NCBI GenBank assembly: GCA_038496445.1
Contig: JALMLS010000320.1
Location: 310,001 to 374,000 of the forward strand
DNA: 64,000 bases
Origin: Trichosphaerium sp. ATCC 40318
Lineage: Eukaryota; Discosea; Flabellinia; Trichosidae
Direction of reading: 5' to 3'
In this document: positions 33,804-44,989 of the stretch, in pieces
Layout: each line of letters opens with the position of its first letter
How positions within the stretch are numbered: position 1 is the stretch's first letter
Notes under the pieces: model-generated
Database searches by the model: none
Told to the model about the DNA's origin: nothing
What the model saw: only the letters and a program-made list of their open reading frames with translations
Translations under genes and position numbers: made by a program

Positions 33804-34129
33804 TTCCTGTTGAAATGGTACCTCAATAGACCTATGTAATGTTATTCAAAGCCATAAGCACTTGCAAGAATATAACGCTCATTCGTTGTGTTCCATGAAC
33901 TTAGCTATGTAAATATTAGTAAATTAGACCTTGTGAAGAATGTCACTACTTTTTTACATATTGACGTGTTTCTCATGAAATAGATGAAGAACACATGGTC
34001 TGGTACAGTTTGTCCCTCAATGGTTAGTAATTGTATCTTGTTTGAATCCAGAATTATTAGCTTAATTAACCTCAAGTAGTAGTCAGTAGGCACAATTACG
34101 TTTTATTTATTTTTCAAAATGAGATTGAA
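33804..34129. other. Convergent spacer
   Basis: About 325 nt between convergent 3' ends. It is AT-rich and contains no supportable feature. Confidence 0.5.
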
Positions 34130-35408
34130 CTAAATTCCAAGTAAATCATCGTCCATGATAGCCTCTGAAGATAGCTCCTTGTTTAACACCTTTGATATTT
34201 TTGAACAACCTTTTACGTTAATAGTATGAGCACTATCTAAAAGTTTTCTAACACTCACATCAGTAACCTTAATACATCCACTTATGTCTATTGAACAAAC
34301 GCCGGTTAAGCTCAGAAACCCCTCCATCAGTTACTTTACATCCTGCTATATTGATCACACTTACTCCTTTAAGCGCTTTAAGACTCTTATCTGTAATCTT
34401 TGTACCCCGCAGATCAACAGTATGAGCTCCTTTGAGATGACATACACCCTCATCAGTTACTCTAAAACATCTCTTTAAACTAATTCTTTGAACACCTTTA
34501 AGTGCTTTAACTCCTTCATCCGTGACTTCATTACATCCACTAAGGTCTATAGTATGTACACCTGATAGTTCTTTCAAACCAGTATTTGTTATAAGATAGC
34601 ACTCTACAAGAGATATAGTATGAACGCCAGAAAGAGACTTAAGACATTTATCAGTAACCAAAATACAATGTTTAAGCGAGATCTTATGTACACCTGCCAA
34701 AGAACATAATCCTTTATAGTTCGTTTTCCTACAATAACTAAGATCTATTGTATGCACTCCTTCTAATTGACGTATACCAATGTACGTTATATCATAACAA
34801 CGTGATAAATTTAAGGTATGAACATTCTTTAAATGAGAAATACCTTGACTATCAACCTTCGTTCTTTCACTGTTACTTCCATTTTCCTCATTATGTAAAT
34901 CAACAACCTTTGATCCATTTAAATAAGATATTCCAGGAGATGTAATTAAAGGACAATCTCTTAGAGTAACAGTATGAAAGCCTCCTTGATTGCTAAAGTA
35001 AAGTAAAGTTTTGTTCTTTAAGTTTTTACATCCAACAAAAGAAATAGTATGTACGCCAGCAAGTGCTTTAAAACCCGTATGCGTTATTCTATTACAACCA
35101 ATAAGATGTATAGTATGTACTCCTGCTAGTCTACATAATGAACGGTCTGATATAGTACTGTAAGTCGTTATTTTTGCTTTTTTAAGTAATCCTGCTTTTG
35201 TAACTCTTCTTATATCTTTTGAACTCTGTAACTTTATGTTTGGCGAGGAAGTATATCGCAGGTTTTCTAATACGATTCTCTTTAGTAGCCAGCAAACACA
35301 AACAACAGAGCCCATAGTTTCAGTATCAGTGACATCATATAGTAGTACGTGCTCTATTATTTCAACTGGGAGATCTGTTAACGCCATTTCCGCTGTATTT
35401 GATTCCAT
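34130..35408 (-). pseudogene. F-box/LRR gene with a single-base frameshift near the 3' end
   Basis: ATG at 35408 opens an intronless frame: an F-box (LTDLPVEIIEHVLLYDVTDT) then about 13 near-perfect repeats of 23-25 residues with consensus LxGVHTIxLxxCxxITDxG (for example LSGVHTIDLSGCNEVTDEG). After 368 codons in register the frame runs into RRLFNRHKWMY-stop. Shifting one base at about 34305-34308 (minus-strand CTTAACC, one base too many) restores LTGVCSIDISGCIKVTDVS and 65 more codons to TAA at 34130. It is therefore either a recently broken gene, a truncated but functional protein, or a sequence error. SCF adaptor by family. The same repeat wording occurs in the gene at 62956-64000, so the two are recent paralogues. 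Confidence 0.75.
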
Positions 35409-35745
35409 TTAGCCTCAGAATTAATACTTTACGCCCAAATAGCCTGTTTCTGTATCAATCGCCTACGCAATTCGTAAGCAAACGCGTTTCTCAACAAATA
35501 GCTGAAAATACTGTCCAACCTTTTTACGATGATCTAGATGATGTTTTGAACGACAGGAAGCGTTTTGTAGTTGATTTGCGTTCAATAGCGCCAAGTACGT
35601 TCGAAATAGATGGAGTTTTCGTTAGTTATGGTAAGGTTTTTCAAAACTCGTCAAAGACAACCTATTTTTAGGTTTGAAATCACGTGATAGTTTAAGAGTG
35701 TTGGCGTACAATATTATGACTATTTTTAAGAGTTTCATGTGGTAA
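35402..35745 (+). CDS. Partial two-exon coding stretch, unknown, start not found
   Basis: An open frame (NSLFLYQSPTQFVSKRVS, then QPFYDDLDDVLNDRKRF and DGVFVSYG) runs to a GTAAGG donor at about 35632. After a TTTTTAG acceptor it continues GLKSRDSLRVLAYNIMTIF to TAA at 35745. The splice keeps the frame, and the residue mix is protein-like. There is no in-frame ATG in the first exon, and its 5' end abuts the start of the divergent F-box/LRR gene. It may be the remains of a gene or have a 5' exon I cannot see. Confidence 0.35.
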
Positions 35746-35804
35746 TAAGCCTTTGGCGCAGTGGGTGTTAAGATGCGACATATAAGGTAAGCTTGGTGTT
35801 CACG

Positions 35805-37026
35805 CTATTTATTTTCTTTGGAGTCACTTTTTTTTTTTCTGTTTTCGATTATGTTACCTTTAATGTCCAATAATTTTTGCTCTCCCTTGATTTTACCATT
35901 CTTATAAGTATAGTTTACCTTTAACATAATTTTGTTGTTGTTTATGTTGATTATTCTGATACCATTTACTAGTCTATCTTCAACATAATTGCATTGTGAT
36001 CCAACATGGCTATTCTCATACCACTTACACTCGCCATGTTTTTTACCATTATTATAGTTTAGATGCGCTTTGGGCTGACCGTTCTCATACCACGATTTAC
36101 ATTCACCGTGCCTGTTGTCATTGAAATAATTCAAATGAAGTTTGAGCTGACCATTTTGAAACCACATTTTATAATCGCCTTGCAGTTTACCTTTAACATA
36201 CCGACAAAATTCTTTTAATTGGCCATTGTCATACCACTCAGAACATTCACCTTCAGCTATTCCTTTTTTATAATTGTCGTAATACTCCACTTTTCCGTTG
36301 TCATGCCACGTTATCCTGGGACCTGTTATTTCATTATTCTCATTCAACCAATGCCTACTAATTGTGTATCCATTTTTTGTTATATTTACAGGTGTAAATT
36401 CTACACTAAGTAAGCAAGCTATCTTTGCAGAAACAATCTAGTACTAGTACGTACCTTCAACTGGACGAAAATCACCCATTTGTCTTCGCGAAGCACCATA
36501 GAACTCAAGATCGTTGTGCTCAAACACAGGCTATTACACTTTATCAACAACCATTTTTAACAAGAATGACTTGAAAAAATTGTGGTTTTACGTACTGTAG
36601 AGTGTTGAAACGCTGGAGACTTATCTGTCGAACAAAACCCAATATTTCGTATTTTTACCATTGAAAACGCATCCAAACTTCGATATGTATTGATCAACTG
36701 GCGTCTAGAAAGCGAACGCTTGCCTACATAAAAACGTAAACACTTATTTAGAATATGAACTCACAAAATCAAAGTGTAGAAACGGTAGTCTGACTTACAA
36801 TTGAATATGGAGTACTGCTTGCTTCTAGTGCTTCTAGAACTTGTGGTTGGCAAGAATGTATTTGGTTTGCCTGTATTCAAAGGCTCATTGCGTTTAAATT
36901 GCGGATTACTTGTTGTAAAGGTATTTCTTGCGCCTAGAGTACGTTGTTAGCATCTTACAACATACACACTTTTTGAGTTCATTTCTTTGCAGTGCTAATC
37001 AAAATACGGAGAATACCTCGTAGCAT
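35805..37026 (-). CDS. MORN-type (MORN_2/YwqK-like) repeat protein with organelle-like presequence
   Basis: Five exons. Exon 1 is only ten bases (37026-37017, ATGCTACGAG) before a GTATTC donor. The joined start MLRGARNTFTTSNPQFKRN is Arg/Ser/Thr-rich without acids, like a mitochondrial targeting peptide. Later exons give SLSRRQLINTYRSLD, FEHNDLEFYGASRRQMGDF and NITKNGYTISRHWLNENN. The last exon has about six hairpin repeats (GECSEWY-DNGQLKEF, GDYKMWF-QNGQLKLHL, GECKSWY-ENGQPKAHL), then a Lys-rich tail and TAA at 35805. Phases of all four introns agree. Such repeats occur in bacterial YwqK-family proteins and expanded protist families; biochemical function is unknown. It is the only intact member here, with relics at 9509-9891 and near 43740-43860. 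Confidence 0.7.
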
Positions 37027-38553
37027 TTTAATCACGTGTTGTTGTGGTTTTTATTGTACAATCTTCATCTTTTAGTGACCAATTCTTGACTTTCAATGAA
37101 TGTGTGAGTAAGTTAAATAAAAGTGTAAACTGAGGTAAACTTTGCCACTGACAGGCTATGGCAATCGCGACTTACAAACGCTAGATAGAGATACTATCTA
37201 CACGGTCCGAACTCTTAACTGTAGGGTGAAACTTGCTTGGTATTAAAAATTACTCACGCAATATTACAAAGGAGATTAAATCTCGGTATTGCGTCATGCC
37301 GAACATCGAATACAACATTTGTTTTTAACTTGTCAATATCATATTCAGTGTACACATCCTAGTCTCATTCCTGATTACTTCTGGCACGTTGGTAGTGGCA
37401 TTACATAGATCTCCGAACAAGCGAAAATGTACTAAGGTCGAACCTACTCCTGCGAAGATAAAGTTGTGTTTCGAAACAAAAAAAGGTATTTTCTAAAGCT
37501 GCCTTCCTTGGCATTTTAGTGTCAACCCTAGACAAATTTGTACTCCCGCAGTACTACCAATGTCACAATCTTCAGACAACGGAGTACACAAGAAGACAAA
37601 ATTGTTCTTTATGAATCTTCAACACAACTTCCGATGATTTCGTCATGGTTGTTGTTAAAACTATCATCAACACTTCCTATATCCTTTCGACACTCACCCG
37701 AATGCGTTTAAACAGTATTACGCTATTCCGAGATAGACACGTGATACCTGAGCGCTAACACGTGATTTAGCGTCGTAGATACCGTAGGAACAATATAAGT
37801 GGTATTCTAATCCTTTGCCTGCACGTGCTGCAAGGTTTGGTGTTTTTTGAAGCGATTGGCGTTTTATGACGCAAGGTTGGCTTTCACTACCCAGACGCTG
37901 AACAATCATACATCAACATGTATAGTTTAAGCTTGCGGCACTATTATTGGCCGCGGTTTTGACTTATCCTATGCGTAACTTTGTGAGCTTACCAACATTT
38001 GGGAAGAAGTTTACCCGCTTGCTGATTGTAAGACTACAGAACCAAAACAGCAAGTTTTGATTTTTGGCAGTAGATGAAGATCCAAAATAATAATTCTTGT
38101 AACGATCGCTTTAAAATATAATGATAGCATCACCATGGTTGTTTCAAAACTGCACTGACTTTTTTATACGCCACAACGATGAAGTGGTATTTTCGAACTT
38201 TTAGAAAACAACACTTGCTTTAGTTACAGGTAACTCCATTATGTGAGTTTGGTAATCGTCGTTTAACAATCCAAACCTAGCCATAGGGTTCACGCTAAGA
38301 CTCCGCTTATTTACCTTTTACGTGTTTTACGTCCGGAGAGTGGTGAACGAAAAAACGTGCATAAAATAAAATAACACCCAAACGATGACACAACAGATAC
38401 AAGGTATAAAAAGTAGTGCCGAATAAAGCTACAATACTGTAGTATTTTATCATGCTTACAGCTGGCTTTGCCTTTTGCTTTAAACTGAAAAAAATGAGTC
38501 TCAAAGTCAAAACTTGGAAGATTGTTTAAAAACCGTTCGCCTTCTTTCTTCTT
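37027..38553. other. Long intergenic stretch with one doubtful ORF
   Basis: About 1.5 kb between divergent genes. On the minus strand 37909-37718 an ATG frame MIVQRLGSESQPCVIKRQSL runs on to VSAQ just before a GTATCA that could be a donor, but no convincing downstream exon was found. The rest shows no RNA or repeat that I can support. Confidence 0.35.
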
Positions 38554-39922
38554 ATGTATGTAGGAGGTGATAAGTATAAGTTTGGTAAGATTATTGGTGA
38601 AGGAGCTACTGCAGTTGTATACGAAGGAAAATGTTGCTGGAGCAAAAAACGATTCGCAATGAAAGTATTGAGGAAGAATCACGTGACAAACTCTCCACGA
38701 TTATTAAGAAAAGAAATAAAAGCACACAGTCTATTCTCACACCCAAATATTGCCAAACTTGAAGCAAGCTTCTTTATGCAAGGTAAGAGAGATGACAACG
38801 CTTAACGATTCGTTTTCTGTATTCTTCAAAACGCTACAGAAAAAGAAGAAGAAAAAAGAAAAAAATACCCAAGAATTTTTTTCCTACTTTTCCCTCGTTT
38901 TACCACAGCTTTTACTCTCTTTGGATTGCTGTTGAGTTTGTTTCACACTACACGTGATGTTTTCTTGTTAATTTACAACGTTTAGACCAACTCGTTATTG
39001 TCATGGAGAAGGCTAAAGAAGACTTATTCGATGTCATTTCAAGACCTTCTTATAAGTGGAGCATAAAGAGAGTTAAATCTATTATACGACAAGTAGCATG
39101 TGGTCTAGCGTGTATACATCGCAATGGATACATACATAGAGATATCAAGCTAGGTACGGAGCTTTTTTTAGCCCGAGAATTCACCAAAGTACAAAAAAGT
39201 TGTTTACCCAAATCATAAACAAGGCGTGACCCTTACAATTTCTTTGTTTAGAGAACATCCTCATATGTAAGAACGGTCTAGTAAAAATAACAGATTTTGG
39301 TCTTGCGATAAAGACAAAAAACGCTCGGAATTGTAGAAAGAGTAAAGTAGGTGGCACTGTAGAGGTACGGACACCTTAAACGAACAAACTCCATTGGATC
39401 TTTTTTTTTTTTTTGAACAAACTGAAACGTTTTACGTTCACGTTTTTTTAATCGGTTTTATCTAATATCACGTGTTAGTACATGCCTCCAGAATGTTTTT
39501 GTTCAAGAAAACCTGTATATAATGAAAAAGTTGATATATGGTCGCTTGGTATGCTTACACTGCGACTACTCACAAAAACATCACATGGGTTCAGAAAATA
39601 TTTTAAAAAGAATGGAATTCCTCTTACAAATGAAGGTCGAATAGATTTTGTCAAGCTGGGCCAATTCTTTGATGATGATACCGTGGACTTTCTATCTAAA
39701 GTATTAGACGTCAGACCAAAGAAAAGACTTGCCGCTGTCGAATGTTTAACACACTGTTGGCTAAGTAGACCAACGCCTACTTTTCAATACAAAAAAAAAT
39801 CAAACAAAAAATCAATTGTAAAAAAGCTCAGAGGGGAAGCACTACATCGCGGAAAGAGACAGTTGAATCGAGTTTTATCTGTATCAGACCTTATAAGATC
39901 AAATAAATTACGGCCAAGTTAA
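38554..39922 (+). CDS. Serine/threonine protein kinase
   Basis: Four exons from ATG 38554 to TAA 39922, about 330 residues. All kinase landmarks are visible: glycine loop IGEGATAVVYEG, the VAIK lysine in FAMKVLRKNHV, the alphaC glutamate in RKEIKAHSLF, the catalytic loop YIHRDIKLENILI split by an intron, ITDFGLA for metal binding, activation segment GGTVEYMPPECF (PPE replacing APE) and VDIWSLGMLTLRLL in subdomain IX. A short basic C-terminal tail follows (KKKSNKKSIVKKLRGEALHR). The domain fills almost the whole protein, so it is a small soluble kinase, closest in feel to CAMK/PLK/Aurora-like groups; the group is not certain. Confidence 0.85.
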
Positions 39923-40327
39923 ATGCGAACGAGTTTTCGTTGGTTTTTTTCATACTATTTCTAGACTTGCTTCTGTACTCTGTTCCGTGCTAAATTTACC
40001 ACTTTGTAGTTGTTAGTAGCTTGGTGTTATAAGGTTAAGTTGTTGTAATGAAAGGTGTGAATTGTTGAAGATGTAACAACTGTTGAATGACTTCTATATC
40101 TCGTGTCAGGATTTCAGATGCTCAAAACACAAAGTGGTTGATTGTGAAGAATGTTTGGAATACGTGTTGATGAAGTATAATCCACGTGGACGAAGGTGCA
40201 AGTTGTTTGATTTTACATTTATTAAACGTTTACTTGTTGAACCCAAACCAAGATTGTACACTTGAGAAGAAGGAAGGACGATTCTCTTCTTTTGGTACAT
40301 TGGTAATAATTTTTACAGGAACTTCCT

Positions 40328-41207
40328 CTAATGCCGTCCTTCTTTTATGCATATATCTTCAGCTTTGCTTACCATTTTATCAAACATTTCGAAAACGCCT
40401 GTACCCTTTAAAACAAAAAGCAATCAGAGCAAGAACACTTTTTTTCTTGTTTTTTTCTCGTACTTCTTTTGCGCTCACTTCAAAGTATGAAACACCCCAA
40501 AAGTCTGCCAACTCACGTCCTTCTTTTGTAGATACCTCTCGTTTATCTTTCAAATCTATTTTGTTTCCTACAATGGCAATACAACATTGCTGATCGCTGG
40601 TTATCTCGAGTATCTTTTCATATCTGGCCAAGCTTTCAAAAGTGTATCGTTTGGTTACATCAAACACCACAAGTACTACATGGCTCCCTCTGACATAAGA
40701 ACGCTCTATGTCTCTAATTAAATACTTAAACGTGAGGTAAAGATCTTACGGATGAGGGACAGACCACGCTCTCTTCCAGCAGTACTAAACAACATTAAAC
40801 AGTTGTTAAATATATCACCACATGCACAGCACGTGCTGGTTCTTATCAGTCTAAGAAGCTTATACGTACTCCCATATCTGTAGCTTGATATCTTTGACCA
40901 CTTTCCCTCGTGTATGTCTAGAAAACTAAAGCAAAGTAGTTAAGATTATTTCATCAAAAACACAAGATGGCTCAGTAGGTATTTCACTGCGTACAAATTC
41001 GACACTCATTGTCATATCAGGTGTCTCCAAGAATGTATTTTCGATTTACCTTCTAATAATTGATGACTTACCCGTCTGTAGACCTACTGGACAGTCATAT
41101 AACGGTGTTACGATGGCAAGTTTACCAGTGTCACCTAACAGTACTATTTTGGATATAACTGTCTTTTGTTTATGATTTCTTGGCGTATTTGGTGTTCCCT
41201 TTGGCAT
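40328..41207 (-). CDS. Ras-superfamily small GTPase (Rab/Ras-like) with a non-standard P-loop region
   Basis: ATG at 41207 begins MPKGTPNTPRNHKQKTVISK, then IVLLGDTG. Later exons give TPDMTMSVEF (switch I-like), KVVKDIKLQIWDTAGRERGL (G3, DTAG), RGSHVVLVVFDVTKRYTFES, CCIAIVGNKIDLKD (G4, NKxD) and GVSYFEVSAK (G5). The final exon reads GTGVFEMFDKMVSKAED to TAG at 40328. No C-terminal prenylation cysteines are present in that model; a one-base-shifted tail to about 40240 exists but also lacks them. I could not assemble a standard GxxxxGKS P-loop. Alternative splices give GDTGKLAIV or a TGKSS-containing version. It may be an atypical GTPase, or my exon model is wrong there. Confidence 0.65.
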
Positions 41208-41563
41208 TCTTATTAGCTTTTTATTTGAAAAAACGGCTAGAAAATAACTGACTGAGAGTTGAACGTCTTCTATGTGATTTCTAAAATACCCTAATTAAGA
41301 ATGAGTCCCATACAGTTCTAACCTATTTTCAGGAAGTCTACCTTGCAGCGACGTCAAAAGGCGGTCCCGTGTACATATTGATAACGCGTTGCAGGTACAC
41401 AAGTCAAAGAAAATTAATATATCACGTGGAACTCGCGACTCGTTTATCCTACGGACTTTACCAGCTAACATTTGGATAAGAGTTGAAAACACGTGTTGTT
41501 TGTTGACCATTCATGAAAACTTGGTACGTTTTACCGCCAGAAAACAAAATTGTTTCTGGGAAG

Positions 41564-43047
41564 ATGCAGTACGCGAAGAGAAACTCTACATACTCTAACA
41601 CCGTTAAATAGATTTCTGTACGCAATATTCGTAATAACGCTATTACACGCCTCCACAGCTTCAAGATGCTCTGGTAAAGCAAGCTGTCTTGGCTGTTTAC
41701 AAAATAGCAGTTGTGTATGGTGCGTTGATTCTAGTGAGTGCCTACCTGGCCCAAACCCTTCGTGTTCTTGCTCTGGAAGCTGTAAAAACTGCCTTCGACA
41801 AAAAGCAGCTGAATGTCCTGTTAATTACAAACAATGCTCAAACTATAAAAACTGCGAGGCTTGTGCTAAAGACAGCGCTTGTGGGTGGAGCTCTGAAGAT
41901 GCAGTTTGTACTTGGGGTGATGTTAACGGCGCTTGCTATAGCTCACATGACGAGTCATGCTCAGGATCTGCGTCACGTGCTTATGCTTGGCAATATGGAC
42001 AAAATGCGACTTGTCCAAAGTTTTTCGGGTCTTGTAGTCAGTATTTGGACTGTATGTCTTGTACACGTGATTCAGCATGTGGTTGGAATGTAGAAGATCA
42101 AGTATGTACACCTGGAGATGCTAATGGAGCGTGTTTCAGTAGTAAAGATGATTCGTGTTCAGGCTCAGCATCACATCACTATTGGCAGTTTGTACGAACA
42201 ATCTACAACACTTTCTATTGACAGCTTACATTTTAGGGCCCGTCAGCATTATGTCCAAGCAATTTCAGCACGTGATTTTTATTAAGGTATTTTTCTAACG
42301 GTTAACAAGGTAAATGCGGTCAATACCTGAACTGTGGCGATTGTGTAAAAGATGTCGCTTGTGGATGGAATATCGAAGGCATACTTTTCTTAAGTTTGAA
42401 CTCACAACTCACACGCTTGATAAGATAATATATGCACACCAGGAAATGATGATGGTGCATGTTTTTCATCCGAGGATGATACTTGCAGTGGATCAGGTAC
42501 TAAAAAAGAAGCTATTAACTTCTAAATCCCTCCAGCATCTAAACGGTACTATTGGCAATTTGGCAAGTCGGCTATATGTCCTGAAAATAATCAAGGTTGT
42601 TCACAATACGCTGATTGCGAGTCTTGTACTGCTGATACTGCCTGTGGATGGAATGTAGAAGGTACCAATGCAAATAGAAAGGTCCAATACTAACGAATAT
42701 TAAATAGATGTTATTTGTGTTCCTGGAGACGAAAATGGTGCTTGTCTTAGCTCTCAAGATGATAGTTGTAGTGGTATGGTTTATACAAACATTACTAAAG
42801 TATTAGGCTTACAAATACATCAATAGGCTCTGCATCAAAGTACTTTTATTGGCAACGAGGAGCTTCTGCTATTTGTCCTAAAAATCATGGGACTTGTAAC
42901 CAATACGACTCATGCTCAGAGTGTATTAATGATAAAGCTTGTGGATGGAATGGAGAAGATAGTGTTTGTACGCCTGGAGACGATAATGGAGCTTGTTTTA
43001 GTTCAGAAGATCCTTCTCCAAAACAATGGTTCTATACGACATGCTGA
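41564..43047 (+). CDS. Secreted cysteine-rich tandem-repeat protein (PSI-like modules)
   Basis: Proposed first exon is five bases (41564-41568, ATGCA) followed by a 43-nt GTACGC intron with a CTCTAAC branch point. The joined product begins MQFLYAIFVITLLHASTAS, a clear signal peptide. Then come about five repeats of some 60 residues: a PSI-like CxxCxxDxACGWNxED core, a CTPGDxNGACFSSxDDSCSG segment and a YYWQxG...CPxxxGxCxQYxxC linker. The sequence ends PSPKQWFYTTC then TGA. Repeat copies are separated by introns whose frame I could not fully resolve near 42270-42310. The pattern suggests disulfide-bonded modules of an extracellular or cyst/matrix protein; ligand unknown. Confidence 0.65.
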
Positions 43048-44989
43048 ACAAGATGTGTTTAATAAAAACAGAATCAAATGTTCACCTTTAATCCCAAGTC
43101 TGCAAACATATGTGACAACGAAGTGATCGTAATCATTCAATACCCTAACGCATAGTTTTTCATAGTGCCAACAGTGCTATGCGTAGGGGAAGGGAACAAT
43201 GGGAATGTGTCTTGTACATTATAGTGAGAATCAGTTGGTAGCTGCAAATTGGGCTGGAACATAATTGTCTTATTCCGATGTTTGGGTATGAGCTAGCTGT
43301 AGTGAATGGTCTGTAAATCATAGGAGACTATTTTGAATGTCTAACACAGGGCGTAAAACAGTTTCAGTAGGCTCACTGAGCCTGGTGATAACCATTTCCG
43401 CAAGTATAACTTAAAAGTTGCAAAATAAAGAAAGAGTACAACAATGCACACACAATTGCTTAACAGAGCCAGAAGAACCGTTCAGATTTTGCTTGTGTCA
43501 TCATCAATCACTGAGATCATCGATGCATATTCTGTACTTGAGGGTATTCTAATACCTCTAGGGTACAATCAGCTGGTCAAAAAACCAGGTAACTACTTTA
43601 AACTGTTTACATTCTTAGTGTACAAATCAGTTCTGAGGACAAGTTACAACTATTTTTTGGGCACCTTTCACTAAGTTCTATAATAGAAAAGCGGCTGCCA
43701 AACATAATATAAATGAATGGGACAATAACCAAAAAAAAAGCAGCCAGTGGAAAAGTCAAAAAGTAAATTGGCACAAACGGAAGGAGTGGTATAAAAATGG
43801 AGAACTGGTATGTGGCTTTACAAAGTCTTGTTTGACTAAATACCTATTTACCCTTTCTGTAGCTAGACATGATTTTGCTTAAAAGCCTCTACCAAAAAAA
43901 AGAAAGCGTAGCTGCAATGGGTTAACGACAATGATGAACGCCCAAAAAAGAAGCAGAAGCAGCATGCGAAAAAGCCGAAAAAGAAGCAGCCGGCAAAAAA
44001 GCCAAAATTAAAACATGGAAGGTAGGTGGAAGAAAAAGTAAGAAAACACCACAAGGTTGCTGTGTTGTATTCCTCTTGCTTTCAGAGATCATTTTTATAT
44101 TGTCTTCTTCCACCTATATACCTTGTTGTAGCTGATAATGCATTAGCTTTGAGACGTCATGCGGCCATTGGGTAAAGTACAAAAAATACTTTCATGGAGA
44201 GAGTACTAACTATGTGCCCAAGACACATCCACTATGATCTTCTGCCTGGAGTTCTTTCGTCTAGAGGATATCCTACTCCCAACAAGCTGTAGCATGTAGA
44301 TCAATAAAGCAAACCCTAAGATACGAGTGCCGTACCTTCATAGCATTGTACTAATATAGTACGCATAGTTTCATATCGTGAAGAGTTGCTGTTGTTATTA
44401 GATGAGCGGATAGAATTGTTACAATTATCACGCTTACACGTTTCACGTGTGAATCCTAAATCTAGGGTTGCACTCACAAATTACGAGTGTTGACCAAACC
44501 CCATGTTGAGAACCTTGTAAACGTGAACAACTACTTTAGAATATGCAACGTGAATCCTTTCATACAAAACACTGCCCAACCTACCTGTTCTTATTTTGCT
44601 TAGATAATACACTACCAAAAAATGTAATTGTGCTACACGTGAGTTTTTTTGTGCTGTGAACTTATGGTAAAATCGTTTTGACAAGTTTAATCCAACATAC
44701 GTTTTCACAAATCTCGTGAAATATAACACATCTCATTAGGTAGTACTACACATATTACTGCCCCGAACATAAACAGAAATTGTCAAAAGAAATGAGACAT
44801 TATTTTGTACAACATTGAACATTGTAGTTAGTTCTTAGATCCAACGTAACCTATCCAACAATAATCTAAGCAGTATCTCATTTCTGCCTTTGGAAAACGA
44901 TTTAATTGGAGTATACTAGCGCATAGTTTATTATTTTGTTTGTATGTACAATAAATGTTTGTGTTCGTGATGTATGTTTTAGTTATGTA
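43048..44989. other. Gene-poor stretch with repeat-protein relics
   Basis: Almost 2 kb. Plus-strand 43690-43870 reads NEWDNNQKKSSQWKSQKV and WHKRKEWYKNGELVCGF, a remnant of MORN-type (W-Y-x-N-G) repeats. Plus-strand 43918-44030 reads WVNDNDERPKKK then a Lys/Gln/Pro-rich run (KKPKKKQPAKKPKLKHG). Neither has a start, and stops intervene. A plus-strand ATG frame at 43444-43674 and a minus-strand one at 44481-44729 lack any support. No RNA gene is seen. Confidence 0.35.

Noticed and set aside
44481-44729. 82-codon minus-strand ORF
   Set aside because: Isolated, no domain, in a region of decayed sequence.
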